Positions 8,267 through 17,659 of a stretch of DNA of 64,000 bases are shown in pieces; position 1 is the first letter of the stretch, and each line of letters begins with the position of its first letter. The translations under genes were made by a program, and so were the position numbers. Source of the DNA: Antarcticimicrobium sp033791545 (GTDB taxonomy: Bacteria; Pseudomonadota; Alphaproteobacteria; Rhodobacterales; Rhodobacteraceae); assembly GCA_033791545.1 (NCBI GenBank), contig JASJGL010000020.1, forward strand, positions 1-64,000, given 5' to 3'. The notes below the pieces were generated by a model that did no database searches, was not told the origin of the DNA, and was given only the letters and a program-made list of their open reading frames with translations.

Positions 8267-9049
8267 TCAGGCGCTGATCGCGTCGATCTGGCCGTCGCCG
8301 GCCCGGGCATGGATCTGAGGCCCGAAATCGCAGATCGCAGAAATATGCGGGAACAGTTTCAGAAAAACATCGCGCATGGTCGGGCTGACCAGACGCAGCG
8401 CGTTGGTGCCCGGGTGGTAGGTCTCGAATTCGAGCCCGGCAACCCGGATCACCGAATGCCGTTCCAGACACAGATGATACAGTTGCACCGCGGTCGGTGG
8501 CGCGGTTTCGATCACATGGTTCCCGTCGAGAAATTCACGCACCGGGGTCAGCAGCGGGGCGTTGCCCGCCAGTTCGCGCAGGTGACCGGGGGTTTTGAGG
8601 ATGCGGGCTGCGGGGCCAGCCAGAATGTCGGTCATCGGCAGCTGCATGCCGAAACTGTCGGCCATGATCCGCACCAGCGGGTGATAGCGGCCCTTGGCAT
8701 CCGGGCGGCCGGGCACGATCTGGGTGCTGCCCTTCCACATCAGGGTCCGGGTGATGCCGTCGCGGGTCAGGATGCGGTCTCCGGGCAGCAGATCCTCGAC
8801 GGCGATCGGACCGGCCTCGGTCTCGATCTGCGAGCCACGGGTAAAGGCCGAGAAGGCGGTTTCGAACAGTGGCAGCGCCGGGGCGATGTGGCGGCTGTCG
8901 ATGATGTCGCCATTGGCGGCGAGCACGCTGACCTCATAGCGGCGAAGCTGCGGCCGCGAGCGGGCGCGCAGCGCGGCAGGATCTTGCAGAATCGGGCTGG
9001 TCTCAACGGCATTGCGGGCAGCGCGCGCAAGCGAGGCGGGGATCGTCAT
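8267..9049 (-). CDS. Hint (Hedgehog/intein-type) domain protein
   Basis: 260 residues. Residues about 75-220 form a Hint_2-type module: FTRGSQIETEAGPIAVEDLL (the start of the module), LLPGDRILTRDGITRTLMWKG, HPLVRI, then NHVIETAPPTAVQLYHLCLE and the closing HSVIRVAGLEFETY. The usual nucleophilic Cys/Ser at the splice start appears to be Thr or Ser in FTRGSQIET, so autoprocessing is uncertain. Roseobacters carry many such stand-alone Hint proteins of unknown role. ATG 9049 is preceded by AAAGGG. No signal peptide is obvious. It ends 6 bases from the lrp stop on the other strand. Confidence 0.8.
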   Translation of the reverse strand: MTIPASLARAARNAVETSPILQDPAALRARSRPQLRRYEVSVLAANGDIIDSRHIAPALPLFETAFSAFTRGSQIETEAGPIAVEDLLPGDRILTRDGITRTLMWKGSTQIVPGRPDAKGRYHPLVRIMADSFGMQLPMTDILAGPAARILKTPGHLRELAGNAPLLTPVREFLDGNHVIETAPPTAVQLYHLCLERHSVIRVAGLEFETYHPGTNALRLVSPTMRDVFLKLFPHISAICDFGPQIHARAGDGQIDAISA

Positions 9050-9119
9050 ACATCGGCCCTTTCTAAACGGGTCGCATCTGCGTCGGCCCCCACCGACAAC
9101 GACAGACGGACACGGAAAC

Positions 9120-9200
9120 AATCGTGATCAACATCTGTACAAGTGGGGAGATGCCAATATTTGGATATAATTGTCAAAAAATTGCCACTATTCCGCGCCT
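9120..9200. other. AT-rich island upstream of the Hint gene
   Basis: This segment is clearly richer in A+T than its surroundings. It holds the inverted repeat CCAATATTTGG and, on the minus strand, TTGACA reading toward the Hint gene. It is probably the promoter and operator region, but no convincing -10 could be placed at the right distance. Confidence 0.4.
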
Positions 9201-9336
9201 GCCGGGGCCAATCCCTGGGCCGCGCTTCGCATTGTTTCCCGGGACTAGAATAGTCCGCCACAATTGGGACAGGTTCGCCACAATTCGGCCGTAACCGATT
9301 CTGGCTGCCCGAGGTGCAGCGGTGTCTTTCGGGGCG

Positions 9337-9459
9337 TTACGCGCTCGCACGGGTTTCAGAGGCGCGCGGTGTCCGGTTGTCGCGGGTCCAGGGCAGGCGG
9401 GGGGCGCTGCTCTTGGAGGTTTCGATGACCGATTTGATGAAGCGCGACTTCTGTTTCAT
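9337..9459 (-). CDS. Small conserved basic protein (40 residues)
   Basis: The minus strand encodes MKQKSRFIKSVIETSKSSAP, then RLPWTRDNRTPRASETRASA and a TAA stop. A good ribosome site (AGGCAGGAG) precedes the ATG. The pattern K-S-R-F-I-K-S-V-I-E-T followed by a P-W-x-R motif is one I recall from short unnamed Rhodobacterales ORFs; its function is unknown. It is strongly basic, without signal peptide or membrane segment, so RNA, DNA or ribosome contact is possible but unproven. Confidence 0.65.
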   Translation of the reverse strand: MKQKSRFIKSVIETSKSSAPRLPWTRDNRTPRASETRASA

Positions 9460-9606
9460 GGTTCTGATGCTCCTGCCTTAGACCGCCGGGGCGGTATGTT
9501 CGTTGCAAGGAGTATCCGCCGCCATTCGGGCAACCATTGGGCCAAGCCGTGGAAATACCGCGCCATATTGGGGCGGGGCCGGGGCAAATGCGGCGGTTTG
9601 GCGATG

Positions 9607-9666
9607 CTGGGTTTGGCCGTACTGGATTTGGTCGTGCCGGGTCTGGTCGTGCTGGGTTTAGCTCAT
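9607..9666. repeat. Four tandem 15-bp imperfect repeats
   Basis: Units of the form CTGGATTTGGTCGTG occur at 9607, 9622, 9637 and 9652, differing at a few positions each. They lie in the 241-base gap upstream of the 40-residue gene and downstream of pgeF. No believable protein is encoded over them. Confidence 0.7.
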
Positions 9667-9700
9667 GCAGGTGGGCGGTGACGGGGCCGCGCGCCGAGGC

Positions 9701-10456
9701 TCAGAGCCGGATGGCCGAGAGCAGCCGGCCGTAATCGGCCTCGCCGGCGTGGGTGGTGCGCCGATAGGAATAAAAGCGGTCCGGCTCGCCGTAGGTGCAG
9801 TGGCGAATCCACTCTGCCTCGCCGATGCCAGCTTGGCGCAACCGGTGCAGCCCATAGGCCGGAAGGTCGAACTGATAGCGGCAGCCGGTCCCGTTGGCGA
9901 AGAACCGGGTGTTGTCGGGATCGGCCATTACGAAGGTGTCGAGGAACTCTGGCCCGACCTCGTATGCGGCTTGGGATATGGTCGGGCCGATCACCGCGAC
10001 GGTATTGGCGCGGCTGGCGCCCAAGGCTTCCATCGCGTCCAGCGTGGCCTCAAGAATACCGTCCAGCGCCCCGCGCCAACCGGCATGGGCGGCCCCGATT
10101 ACACCGGCGTCGGGATCGGAAAACAGCACCGGCTGGCAATCCGCCGTCAGCACCGAAAGCGCCAGCCCCGGCGTCGCTGTCACCAGCGCATCGGCGCGCG
10201 GCTTGTCCTGTAGCGGGCCGGTGACGGGCAGGACATCGGCGGAATGCACCTGATGCACGCCCACCAGCGACCCGGGGTCTATCCCCAAGGCGGTGGCGGC
10301 GCGGGCGCGGTTGATCGCAACCGCATCTGCCTGATCGGACGAACCGGCGCCGCAATTGAGCCCGGTGAACACGCCGGACGAGGCACCTCCACGACGGGTG
10401 AAGAACCCGTGCTGCAACGGGGCAAGGCTGTCTGAGGTGAGGATTTCCAGTGTCAT
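9701..10456 (-). CDS. pgeF: Peptidoglycan editing factor / multicopper polyphenol oxidase family (YfiH-like)
   Basis: 251 residues of the YfiH/DUF152 family, cytoplasmic. Family members have been described as laccase-like, as purine nucleoside-active and as removing mis-incorporated serine from peptidoglycan precursors. The metal and active-site motifs are present: GVHQVHSADV, SVLTADCQPVLF, GAAHAGWRGAL (conserved H-A-G-W-R-G) and VIGPTISQAAYEVGPE. It is the last gene of lgt-midA-pgeF and overlaps midA by an ATGA. Confidence 0.9.
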   Translation of the reverse strand: MTLEILTSDSLAPLQHGFFTRRGGASSGVFTGLNCGAGSSDQADAVAINRARAATALGIDPGSLVGVHQVHSADVLPVTGPLQDKPRADALVTATPGLALSVLTADCQPVLFSDPDAGVIGAAHAGWRGALDGILEATLDAMEALGASRANTVAVIGPTISQAAYEVGPEFLDTFVMADPDNTRFFANGTGCRYQFDLPAYGLHRLRQAGIGEAEWIRHCTYGEPDRFYSYRRTTHAGEADYGRLLSAIRL

Positions 10457-11523
10457 GAGTCCAGTCCGGGCGGTGGGGTGGCCTGGGGCGGGTAGAGACC
10501 CAGCACCTTGAACAGGTTTCCCATTTCCTCCGGGTGCGTCAACCTGCGATGTGCCCGCACCAGATCATCAAGCGCCGCCCCGCTCAGCCCGCGCGACAGC
10601 GCCTGCGCCCGCGCGGTGATGCCCAGCCGCTCCAGAAAAACCCCCTGAGGGGTCAACCGGCTATGGCTGCACCCTGCGGCGCGGGCGGCCTGCGCCAACA
10701 CTTCGAAATCCACATGCGTGGTCAGATCGGCGGTGCCGGGATCGGCCAGCACCTGGGCCGGTTCATGGGCGCGCACCGCCTGTAGCGTATCCCCGAGGCT
10801 GTGCCAGTCACCGTAATCCACGATCAGCGCGGCGCCGTCATGGGCGGTGATTCGGGTCGCCAGAGCGGCGGTGATCGGCGCGGCGGATTCGCAAATCTCG
10901 ACCAGATCGCCCTCGCGCGTGTCCTCCAGCCGGTGCGCCAGCGCCGGTTGCGGGGCTTTGGCCCCCAGCCCGAAGGCGAGCGTTCCGTCGCGCAGCCCGA
11001 CCAGCCGTTCGCACCAGCCGTCGCCCCGGCGCAGGAACTGGCGCACCGGCAGGGCATCGAAGAATTCGTTGGCGATGACAAACAGCGGGCGGTCGTCGGG
11101 CAGATCTTCCACCCGGTCGAGCCATCTGGGGCTGTGCTCCTTCAGGGTGTCGGCCTGCACCGCACGCAGAGTGGGGGAGGCTTCGACAAGGCAGAGGTCG
11201 GCGGCGTCGCAGAATCCCGGAACCGCGCGCGCGGCGCGCAGCAGGTCGGCCATCAGCGTGCCGCGTCCCGGCCCCAGTTCGGCCAGGGTAAAGGCGGCGG
11301 TGCGTCCCTGATCCAGCCAGCTTTGCGCCAGCGCCAGCCCCAGCAGCTCTCCGAAGATCTGGCTGATTTCCGGCGCTGTGGTGAAATCGCCCCCGGCCCC
11401 CAGCGGATCGCGGATGGTGTAATAGCCGTAGTCTGGATGCAACAGGCAGTCGGCCATGTAGTCGGCGACGCTCAACGGTCCGGCGGCGTGGATGCGGGCA
11501 ATCAGATGCTCGGACAGGGTCAT
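10453..11523 (-). CDS. SAM-dependent methyltransferase, MidA/NDUFAF7 family
   Basis: 356 residues. The family includes NDUFAF7, which methylates an arginine of a mitochondrial complex I subunit; bacterial members may act similarly. Visible signatures are the N-terminal DYMADCLLHPDYGYY and GDFTTAPEISQIFGELLG, the SAM-binding ELGPGRGTLMADLLR, and FVIANEFFDALPVRQF. The true start is ATG 11523, overlapping the lgt stop by an ATGA; the same frame is open far upstream, but that part is antisense to lgt. It is translationally coupled on both sides. Confidence 0.9.
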   Translation of the reverse strand: MTLSEHLIARIHAAGPLSVADYMADCLLHPDYGYYTIRDPLGAGGDFTTAPEISQIFGELLGLALAQSWLDQGRTAAFTLAELGPGRGTLMADLLRAARAVPGFCDAADLCLVEASPTLRAVQADTLKEHSPRWLDRVEDLPDDRPLFVIANEFFDALPVRQFLRRGDGWCERLVGLRDGTLAFGLGAKAPQPALAHRLEDTREGDLVEICESAAPITAALATRITAHDGAALIVDYGDWHSLGDTLQAVRAHEPAQVLADPGTADLTTHVDFEVLAQAARAAGCSHSRLTPQGVFLERLGITARAQALSRGLSGAALDDLVRAHRRLTHPEEMGNLFKVLGLYPPQATPPPGLDS

Positions 11524-12410
11524 GCCACGCCCCGCCGCCGCGCCCGCTGGATGAAATAGAGCCCCAGCGCGATCATCGGCAGCGACAGCAGCTGCCCCAT
11601 GGTCAGCCCCCAGCCGTTCATGTCCAGCGCCAGACCCAGCGGATTTTCGGGCGTGACGAATTGCGCATCCGGCTGGCGGGCGAACTCGACCACGAAACGC
11701 ACCAGCCCATAGCCCGACAAAAAGGTGCCAAGGACCAGCCCCGGACGTTTCAGCGCGCCCCGGCGATAGACCAGCCAAAGCAGCAGCGTGCCCAGCACCA
11801 GCCCTTCCAGCCCGGCCTCGTACAGTTGCGACGGATGGCGCGCGCAAAGCCCCACGACGTTGGGGCAGTCCTGCGCCGCCGCTCCGGGAAAGATCACGCC
11901 CCAAGGCAGGGTCGTGGGGCGGCCCCAAAGCTCGGCATTGATGAAATTGGCCAACCGGCCCAACATCAGCCCCGGCGCAACCGTATGGGCGATCAGATCG
12001 GCGGCGCCGATCCGGGAAATGCCATGCCGCGCGGTAAAGGCCCAAGCGGCCACGATCACCCCCAGCAGGCCACCGTGGAAGGCCATGCCGCCCTGCCAGA
12101 CCATCACGATCTCGGCCGGGTGCTGCAGGTAATACGCCGGTTGATAGAACAGCACAAAGCCTAGCCGCCCGCCCAGAATCACCCCCAGGATGATCCAGGT
12201 CAGCAAATCCTCGATCTGCTGTGGCGTCATCGGCGGGGTGTTCCCGGCCCAGAGCGTGGCGCGCTGCACCGCGGCCACCGCCAACCGCCAGGCGATCAGG
12301 ATGCCGGCGATATAGGCCAGCGCATACCAGCGAAGCGCAAACTCCACCCCGAACAGGGAGAAGGAGAAAAGCTCGGGCGAGAGATCGGGGAATTGAAGAA
12401 CAGCCTGCAT
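11520..12410 (-). CDS. lgt: Prolipoprotein diacylglyceryl transferase
   Basis: 296 residues, inner-membrane enzyme that adds diacylglycerol to the lipobox cysteine of prelipoproteins. It has about seven hydrophobic segments and the family signature GRLANFINAELWG, plus MAFHGGLLGVIVA and the late CARHPSQLYEAG loop with its essential arginine and histidine region. It is the first gene of the operon with midA and pgeF. At least three small lipoproteins in this window would be its substrates. Confidence 0.95.
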   Translation of the reverse strand: MQAVLQFPDLSPELFSFSLFGVEFALRWYALAYIAGILIAWRLAVAAVQRATLWAGNTPPMTPQQIEDLLTWIILGVILGGRLGFVLFYQPAYYLQHPAEIVMVWQGGMAFHGGLLGVIVAAWAFTARHGISRIGAADLIAHTVAPGLMLGRLANFINAELWGRPTTLPWGVIFPGAAAQDCPNVVGLCARHPSQLYEAGLEGLVLGTLLLWLVYRRGALKRPGLVLGTFLSGYGLVRFVVEFARQPDAQFVTPENPLGLALDMNGWGLTMGQLLSLPMIALGLYFIQRARRRGVA

Positions 12411-12449
12411 GGGGGACTCCTTGCCCGGCAGCGTGGTGTGAAGTCAACC

Positions 12450-12478
12450 TTGCCGCGCCGCCGCACAAGGCCCATATA
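12450..12478 (+). promoter_or_regulatory. Likely promoter of ubiK
   Basis: TTGCCG (12450-12455), 17 bases and CATATA (12473-12478) read toward ubiK, whose ATG is about 40 bases downstream. Two other potential -10 registers overlap (TATAAG one step on). Confidence 0.45.
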
Positions 12479-12517
12479 AGGGGCAACCCCGATACGGACC
12501 CGATACGGAGACGACAG

Positions 12518-12766
12518 ATGCAGACCCGCAACAAGATCTTGGACGACATTTCGCACCTCATGACCAATGCGATGGGGGTCGCACAGGGCGCCAAGGACGA
12601 GGCCGAGACAGCGGTGAAGTCCCTGATGGACCGTTGGCTCGCCGACCGTGATTTCGTCACGCGCGAGGAATTCGACGCCGTGCGCACCATGGCGCAGAAG
12701 GCGCGCGAAGAGAATGTGGCGCTTGCCGCCCGCATCGCCGCGCTTGAGGAAAAGCTGGACAAGTGA
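12518..12766 (+). CDS. ubiK: UbiK-type accessory factor (BMFP family)
   Basis: 82 residues, small helical protein. It opens MQTRNKILDDISHLMTNAMG and ends with a coiled coil (REENVALAARIAALEEKLDK), the two halves of the membrane-fusogenic BMFP/UbiK fold. In E. coli the homologue supports aerobic ubiquinone synthesis by contacting Ubi proteins and lipid. The start has GGAGACGACAG upstream. It is divergent from lgt. Confidence 0.85.
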   Translation: MQTRNKILDDISHLMTNAMGVAQGAKDEAETAVKSLMDRWLADRDFVTREEFDAVRTMAQKAREENVALAARIAALEEKLDK

Positions 12767-12950
12767 TCCGCCGATTTTGACGCGCGCGGTGCAGGCACGG
12801 CATGGCCCCCTGAAACGAGCTGACACCCGGCCTTCGCCCTTCTGATCGGTTGAGCGGCCCGCATATGTATTGCGGCGGGCGCTGGTGCGGATACTGTGGG
12901 CGGGGTCAGGCAGGCGCGATGCGCGTCCGGGGGTCGAAAAAGGGGGTCAG

Positions 12951-14036
12951 GTGCAGCCGCGTCTCACGATTGGATTTCTCTCTCAGCATAATCCCTATGA
13001 TCGCCATGCGTTCAGCGGGACGGCGTTTCATCTGTTTCACGCTCTGGCGCGGCGGAGCGATATTGAAATGCGCGTTCTGGGGTCGCACAGGCCGCCGTCA
13101 CGGGGGCGCGCGCTGTTGCGCCGGTTTGGTGTCGGGCGCGACAGGCCCCTTGATCCGGACGCGCTTGATCTGTCTGGACTCGATTGGATCATCGGCCTTG
13201 CCGCCACGGATCTGCTGCATGCGCTGCTGACCCGAACCGGGCCCGAGATGGTTCATGTCACCGATGCGACCCCCAGTTTCATCCGCTCTTTCTATGGCGC
13301 CGAGGTCTCGGACGAGGCCCAGCATCGCGAAGGCGAGGTGGTGCGCAAGGCGGCGCTGTCGGTCTATTCCTCGCGCTATATGGCGGATCGGGCGCTGGCG
13401 GAATTTGGCCCCGACCCGGCCCGCATCGCGGCTGTGCCTTTCGGGGTCAATCTGGAGGTGATGCCGGCAGTTCCGCCCGTCAAACCCCCGCTTGCGCCTT
13501 TGCGCCTGCTTTGGGTCGGCAACGACTGGACGCGCAAGGGCGGTCAGATCGCGCTCGATACGCTGTCGGTCTTGCGCGACGCCGGGCAGGCGACGACGCT
13601 GTCGCTGGTCGGGGATGTGCCGCAACATCTCACGTTGCCACCCGGAGCAGAGCGGCTGGGCTATCTGGACAAGAACCGCCCGCAGGATGCGGCGCGGCTG
13701 GACCAGCTTTTCGCCGAGGCGCATCTGTTCGTGCTGCCGACCCGCGCGGATTGCACGCCGATGGTGGTGGCCGAGGCCAATGCGAACGCCACGCCGGTGC
13801 TGATCACCCAGACCGGCGGGATCGGATCGCTGATGGTCGAGGGGCAAAATGGGCAAATGATGTCGATGGAGGCGGGGCCGCAGGATTGGGCCGATGCGAT
13901 TCGCACGCTGACCGGTGATCCGGACCGCTATGGCGCACTTTGTCTCTCCAGCTTTGAGCACGCGCAGACCCGCCTGACCTGGGAAGCCTGGGGGCGGGAT
14001 GTGATCGACCTGATGCGGCGGGCTGGCCCGGCGTAG
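12951..14036 (+). CDS. Glycosyltransferase, family 4-like (GT-B fold)
   Basis: 361 residues from the GTG at 12951, which has AGGGGG upstream. The N-terminal lobe (LTIGFLSQHNPYDRHAFSGT) and the C-terminal lobe (LLWVGNDWTRKGG, LFVLPTRADCTPMVVAEANA, PVLITQTGGIGSLM) are the two Rossmann-like halves of a GT-B retaining transferase. The E-x7-E-like element is seen as D-C-T-P-M-V-V-A-E-A. Sugar and acceptor are unknown; surface polysaccharide is likely. It appears to be a single-gene unit. Confidence 0.8.
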   Translation: MQPRLTIGFLSQHNPYDRHAFSGTAFHLFHALARRSDIEMRVLGSHRPPSRGRALLRRFGVGRDRPLDPDALDLSGLDWIIGLAATDLLHALLTRTGPEMVHVTDATPSFIRSFYGAEVSDEAQHREGEVVRKAALSVYSSRYMADRALAEFGPDPARIAAVPFGVNLEVMPAVPPVKPPLAPLRLLWVGNDWTRKGGQIALDTLSVLRDAGQATTLSLVGDVPQHLTLPPGAERLGYLDKNRPQDAARLDQLFAEAHLFVLPTRADCTPMVVAEANANATPVLITQTGGIGSLMVEGQNGQMMSMEAGPQDWADAIRTLTGDPDRYGALCLSSFEHAQTRLTWEAWGRDVIDLMRRAGPA

Positions 14037-14417
14037 CTGCTGCGTGGTCGGCGTCTTGGTCCCCGCCTTGGTCGCAGTCGGCGAATGGTCGGAAAATCAA
14101 GGGTAAACACCTGCGCGCCCCCACGGGATCTTGCCGCCGGGGTGGCAGAAGGACGCCGCAACATCCGATGCCGGGCGGCGCCCGGTATGGGGACCGGCCC
14201 GATTGGGCGGCAAGGGCGCGGGGCTGGCCATATTTTGACGCCGATCTGCATTCCTCCACAAGTTATTGGGGTTATCCCCAAATTAGTGGTTGCCAGACGC
14301 GCTCCGTGGTCGCACCATATCTTGTATAGGCGAGGGGGTTAGCCCCGGTCTATTGAGCAGGCACCTAGCGCTTGGGGCGCTACAGGCCCCAGCCGCTACC
14401 ATAAATGAGGTGGCACC
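14037..14417. other. Intergenic stretch without a recognised gene
   Basis: No believable CDS or structured RNA was found in these 381 bases. The only clear element is TTGGGG-TTAT-CCCCAA at 14266-14281, a short perfect hairpin whose centre TTATCCCCA is one base from a DnaA box. A single such site does not make an origin. Confidence 0.5.
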
Positions 14418-14918
14418 ATGGCCCTTTCCGAGCACTTCTTTGAGGAAGACATTCACCCGATTGATATCGTCGAGCATATTGCCGAATCCCACGATTGGGA
14501 TTTCGATCGGATCGGGGATGATCAGATCGCGATGGCGGTCGAAGGACAATGGCGCACCTATTCGATCACCTTGGCGTGGTCTTCTTATGACGAGACGCTG
14601 CGGATGGTCTGCACCTTCGAGATGGACCCGCCCGAGGATCAGCTTGGTCGCTTGTACGAGCTTCTCAATGCGATGAATGACCAGTGCTGGGCCGGGGCCT
14701 TTACCTATTGGGCCGACCAGAAGCTGATGGTCTATCGCTATGGGCTGGTTCTGACCGGCGGGCAGATCGCCAGCCCGGAGCAGATCGATACCATGATCAA
14801 CGCCGCCGTGCTGAATGCCGAACGCTATTACCCGGCGATCCAGCTACTGGTCTGGGGCGGGCGCAGCCCACGTCAGGCGATGCAGGCCGCCATTGCAGAG
14901 GCCTACGGCCGCGCGTAA
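14418..14918 (+). CDS. YbjN domain protein
   Basis: 166 residues, acidic, with no signal or membrane segment. The family resembles type III secretion chaperones in fold. Visible landmarks are WDFDRIGDDQIAMAVEGQWR, TLRMVCTFEMDPP, LNAMNDQCWAGAFTYW and YRYGLVLTGGQ, all typical of alphaproteobacterial YbjN proteins. Function is unknown in this group; in E. coli YbjN affects stress and motility. It lies 41 bases upstream of proC and may be cotranscribed. Confidence 0.85.
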   Translation: MALSEHFFEEDIHPIDIVEHIAESHDWDFDRIGDDQIAMAVEGQWRTYSITLAWSSYDETLRMVCTFEMDPPEDQLGRLYELLNAMNDQCWAGAFTYWADQKLMVYRYGLVLTGGQIASPEQIDTMINAAVLNAERYYPAIQLLVWGGRSPRQAMQAAIAEAYGRA

Positions 14919-14959
14919 ACCTAGCCCCGAACCGGAAAATGGACGGGAAGGGGCGATCA

Positions 14960-15767
<808 letters not shown>

Positions 15768-15787
<20 letters not shown>

Positions 15788-16106
15788 CGATTTCCTCAAG
15801 GTCGATATCCGCGTTGGTCGCGTGACCCGCGCCGAACCCTACCCGGAGGCGCGCAGACCCGCGATCAAGCTCTGGGTCGATTTCGGCCCCGAGATCGGGG
15901 AAAAGAAATCCTCGGCGCAGATCACCGTGCATTACGACCCGGCTGCGCTGGTCGGGCGGCAGGTGATGGCGGTGGTGAATTTCCCGCCGCGCCAGATCGG
16001 CAAGGTCATGTCCGAGGTGCTTGTGTTGGGGCTGACGGATGACACCGGCGGTGTCGTCCTGATCGGGCCGGACAAACCGGTGCCTGATGGCGCAAGGATG
16101 CACTGA
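15768..16106 (+). CDS. csaA: tRNA-binding domain protein, CsaA-like
   Basis: 112 residues, a single OB-fold of the EMAP/Arc1p tRNA-binding type. DFLKVDIRVGRVTRAEPYPE at the start, KSSAQIT in the middle and GLTDDTGGVVLIGPDKPVPDG at the end match CsaA, a small dimeric protein with reported chaperone and tRNA-binding activity. GTG start at 15768 with GGGAG upstream; it overlaps proC and the following dehydrogenase. Confidence 0.9.
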
Positions 16107-17059
16107 TGCGGATTCTGTTGTCTCGGCCGATGCCGCCCGCCACCGTTGCCGCCGCAGAGGCGCTGTTCGAAGTCGAACTGCGGCAAAACACCCAACCGAT
16201 GAGCGCGTCAGAGCTGCGCGCGGGCCTTGCGGTCTATGATGCCATGATGGTCACGCTGGGCGATCAGGTCACCGCCGATCTGTTGCAGGATTTCGGTCGC
16301 CCGCGCTGCCGGATGCTGGCGAATTTCGGGGTCGGCTATAATCATATCGACGTGGAGGCCTGCCGCGCCCATGGGATCACCGTCTCGAACACGCCCGGCG
16401 CGGTCACTGACGCCACGGCGGATATCGCCATGACGCTGATCCTGATGGCCTGCCGCAGGGCGGGCGAGGGCGAGCGGCTGGTGCGCTCTGGTCGCTGGCA
16501 GGGGTGGCACCCCACCCAGATGCTGGGGATGCATGTGACGGGGCGCAAACTGGGCGTCGTCGGCATGGGCCGGATCGGGCAGGCGGTGGCGCGACGCTGC
16601 CATTTCGGCTTCGGAATGGAGATCGGCTATTTCAACCGCTCGGATAAGGCGCTGGAGTTTCCCGCCACGCGCAAGCAGACGCTGGCCGATCTGGCGGGCT
16701 GGGCTGACATCATCGTTGTCGCCGCCCCGGCCACGCCGGAGACCTATCATCTGATCGACGCCGAGGTTCTCGCGGCGATGCAGCCGCACAGCGTTTTGGT
16801 CAATATCGCGCGCGGCGATATCGTTGACGAGGTGGCGCTGGCGGAGGCGCTGCGATCAGGGCAGATCGGGGCCGCTGGTCTTGACGTCTATGAACATGAA
16901 CCCGTGGTTCCGGCGGCGCTGATCGCGCTGGAAAACGCGGTGTTGCTGCCGCATCTGGGCACCGCCGCGCTTGATGTGCGGGAGAATATGGGTGCCATGG
17001 TGGTGGAAAACCTGCGCGCCTATGCGGCGGGCGAGGAGATCCCCAATCAGGTGAACTGA
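16106..17059 (+). CDS. D-2-hydroxyacid dehydrogenase (glyoxylate/hydroxypyruvate reductase-like)
   Basis: 317 residues. NAD(P)-binding GMGRIGQAVARR, the arginine of NIARGDIVDE, the glutamate in LDVYEHEPV and the histidine in LLPHLGTAA make a complete catalytic set for the D-isomer-specific family. The start overlaps the csaA stop by one base. Substrate could be glyoxylate, hydroxypyruvate or phosphoglycerate-like; no serA-type regulatory domain is present, so serine synthesis is less likely. Confidence 0.88.
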   Translation: MRILLSRPMPPATVAAAEALFEVELRQNTQPMSASELRAGLAVYDAMMVTLGDQVTADLLQDFGRPRCRMLANFGVGYNHIDVEACRAHGITVSNTPGAVTDATADIAMTLILMACRRAGEGERLVRSGRWQGWHPTQMLGMHVTGRKLGVVGMGRIGQAVARRCHFGFGMEIGYFNRSDKALEFPATRKQTLADLAGWADIIVVAAPATPETYHLIDAEVLAAMQPHSVLVNIARGDIVDEVALAEALRSGQIGAAGLDVYEHEPVVPAALIALENAVLLPHLGTAALDVRENMGAMVVENLRAYAAGEEIPNQVN

Positions 17060-17065
17060 CCAGCT

Positions 17066-17659
17066 TTAGGGATCGGGCGCCCGCTCGCCGATCGCTTCGC
17101 GCCAGTGCCGACGGCACAAGGAGACATAGGTCTCATTGCCGCCGATCTGGATCTGGTCGCCCTCGCGCAGGGGGCGGCCATCGGCATCCTGGCGCACCAC
17201 CATCGTTGCTTTGCGGCCACAGCGGCAGATCGTGCGCACTTCGCGCATCTCGTCGGCCAGCGCCAGCAGCGTGGCCGAGCCGGGAAACAACTCGCCCCGG
17301 AAATCTACCCGTAACCCATAGCACAGCACGGGCAGGCCCAGATCATCCACCACCCGCGCCAGTTGCCAGACTTGGGTCGGCTCCAGAAACTGCGCTTCGT
17401 CAATGAAGATGGCGGCAAGGGATAGCGCCGCATGCCGTGCCGCGATCCGGGCAAACAGATCATCGCCGGCGCGAAAGGTCTCGGCCTCGGCCCCGATGCC
17501 GATGCGCGAGGAAATGCGCCCGGCTCCGGCGCGGTGGTCCAGATCAGCGGTCAGGAGCAGCGGGGTCATACCGTTTTCACGGTAATTGTGCGAGGCCTGT
17601 AACAGGACCGTCGATTTCCCGGCATTCATGGTGGAGTAGTTGAAGTAAAGTTTGGCCAT
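17066..17659 (-). CDS. tdk: Thymidine kinase, type II
   Basis: 197 residues. Salvages thymidine to dTMP. The P-loop STMNAGKST is at residues 9-17, the Walker B-like FIDEAQF carries the catalytic glutamate, and the zinc lasso cysteines are seen in ICRCGRKA and SLCRRHW. Length is normal. It is convergent with the dehydrogenase gene, only 6 bases away. Confidence 0.95.
   Translation of the reverse strand: MAKLYFNYSTMNAGKSTVLLQASHNYRENGMTPLLLTADLDHRAGAGRISSRIGIGAEAETFRAGDDLFARIAARHAALSLAAIFIDEAQFLEPTQVWQLARVVDDLGLPVLCYGLRVDFRGELFPGSATLLALADEMREVRTICRCGRKATMVVRQDADGRPLREGDQIQIGGNETYVSLCRRHWREAIGERAPDP

Noticed and set aside
9322..9681. 119-codon plus-strand ORF over tandem repeats
   Set aside because: It has no ribosome site or homology and covers the real 40-residue gene on the other strand.
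11524..12864. Upstream extension of the MidA frame by more than 400 codons
   Set aside because: It is an alternate frame over lgt and ubiK; the real MidA start is the ATG overlapping the lgt stop.
14266..14281. DnaA-box-like TTATCCCCA hairpin as an origin
   Set aside because: Only one imperfect box and no cluster, AT-rich unwinding element or dnaA/hemE-type neighbours were found.
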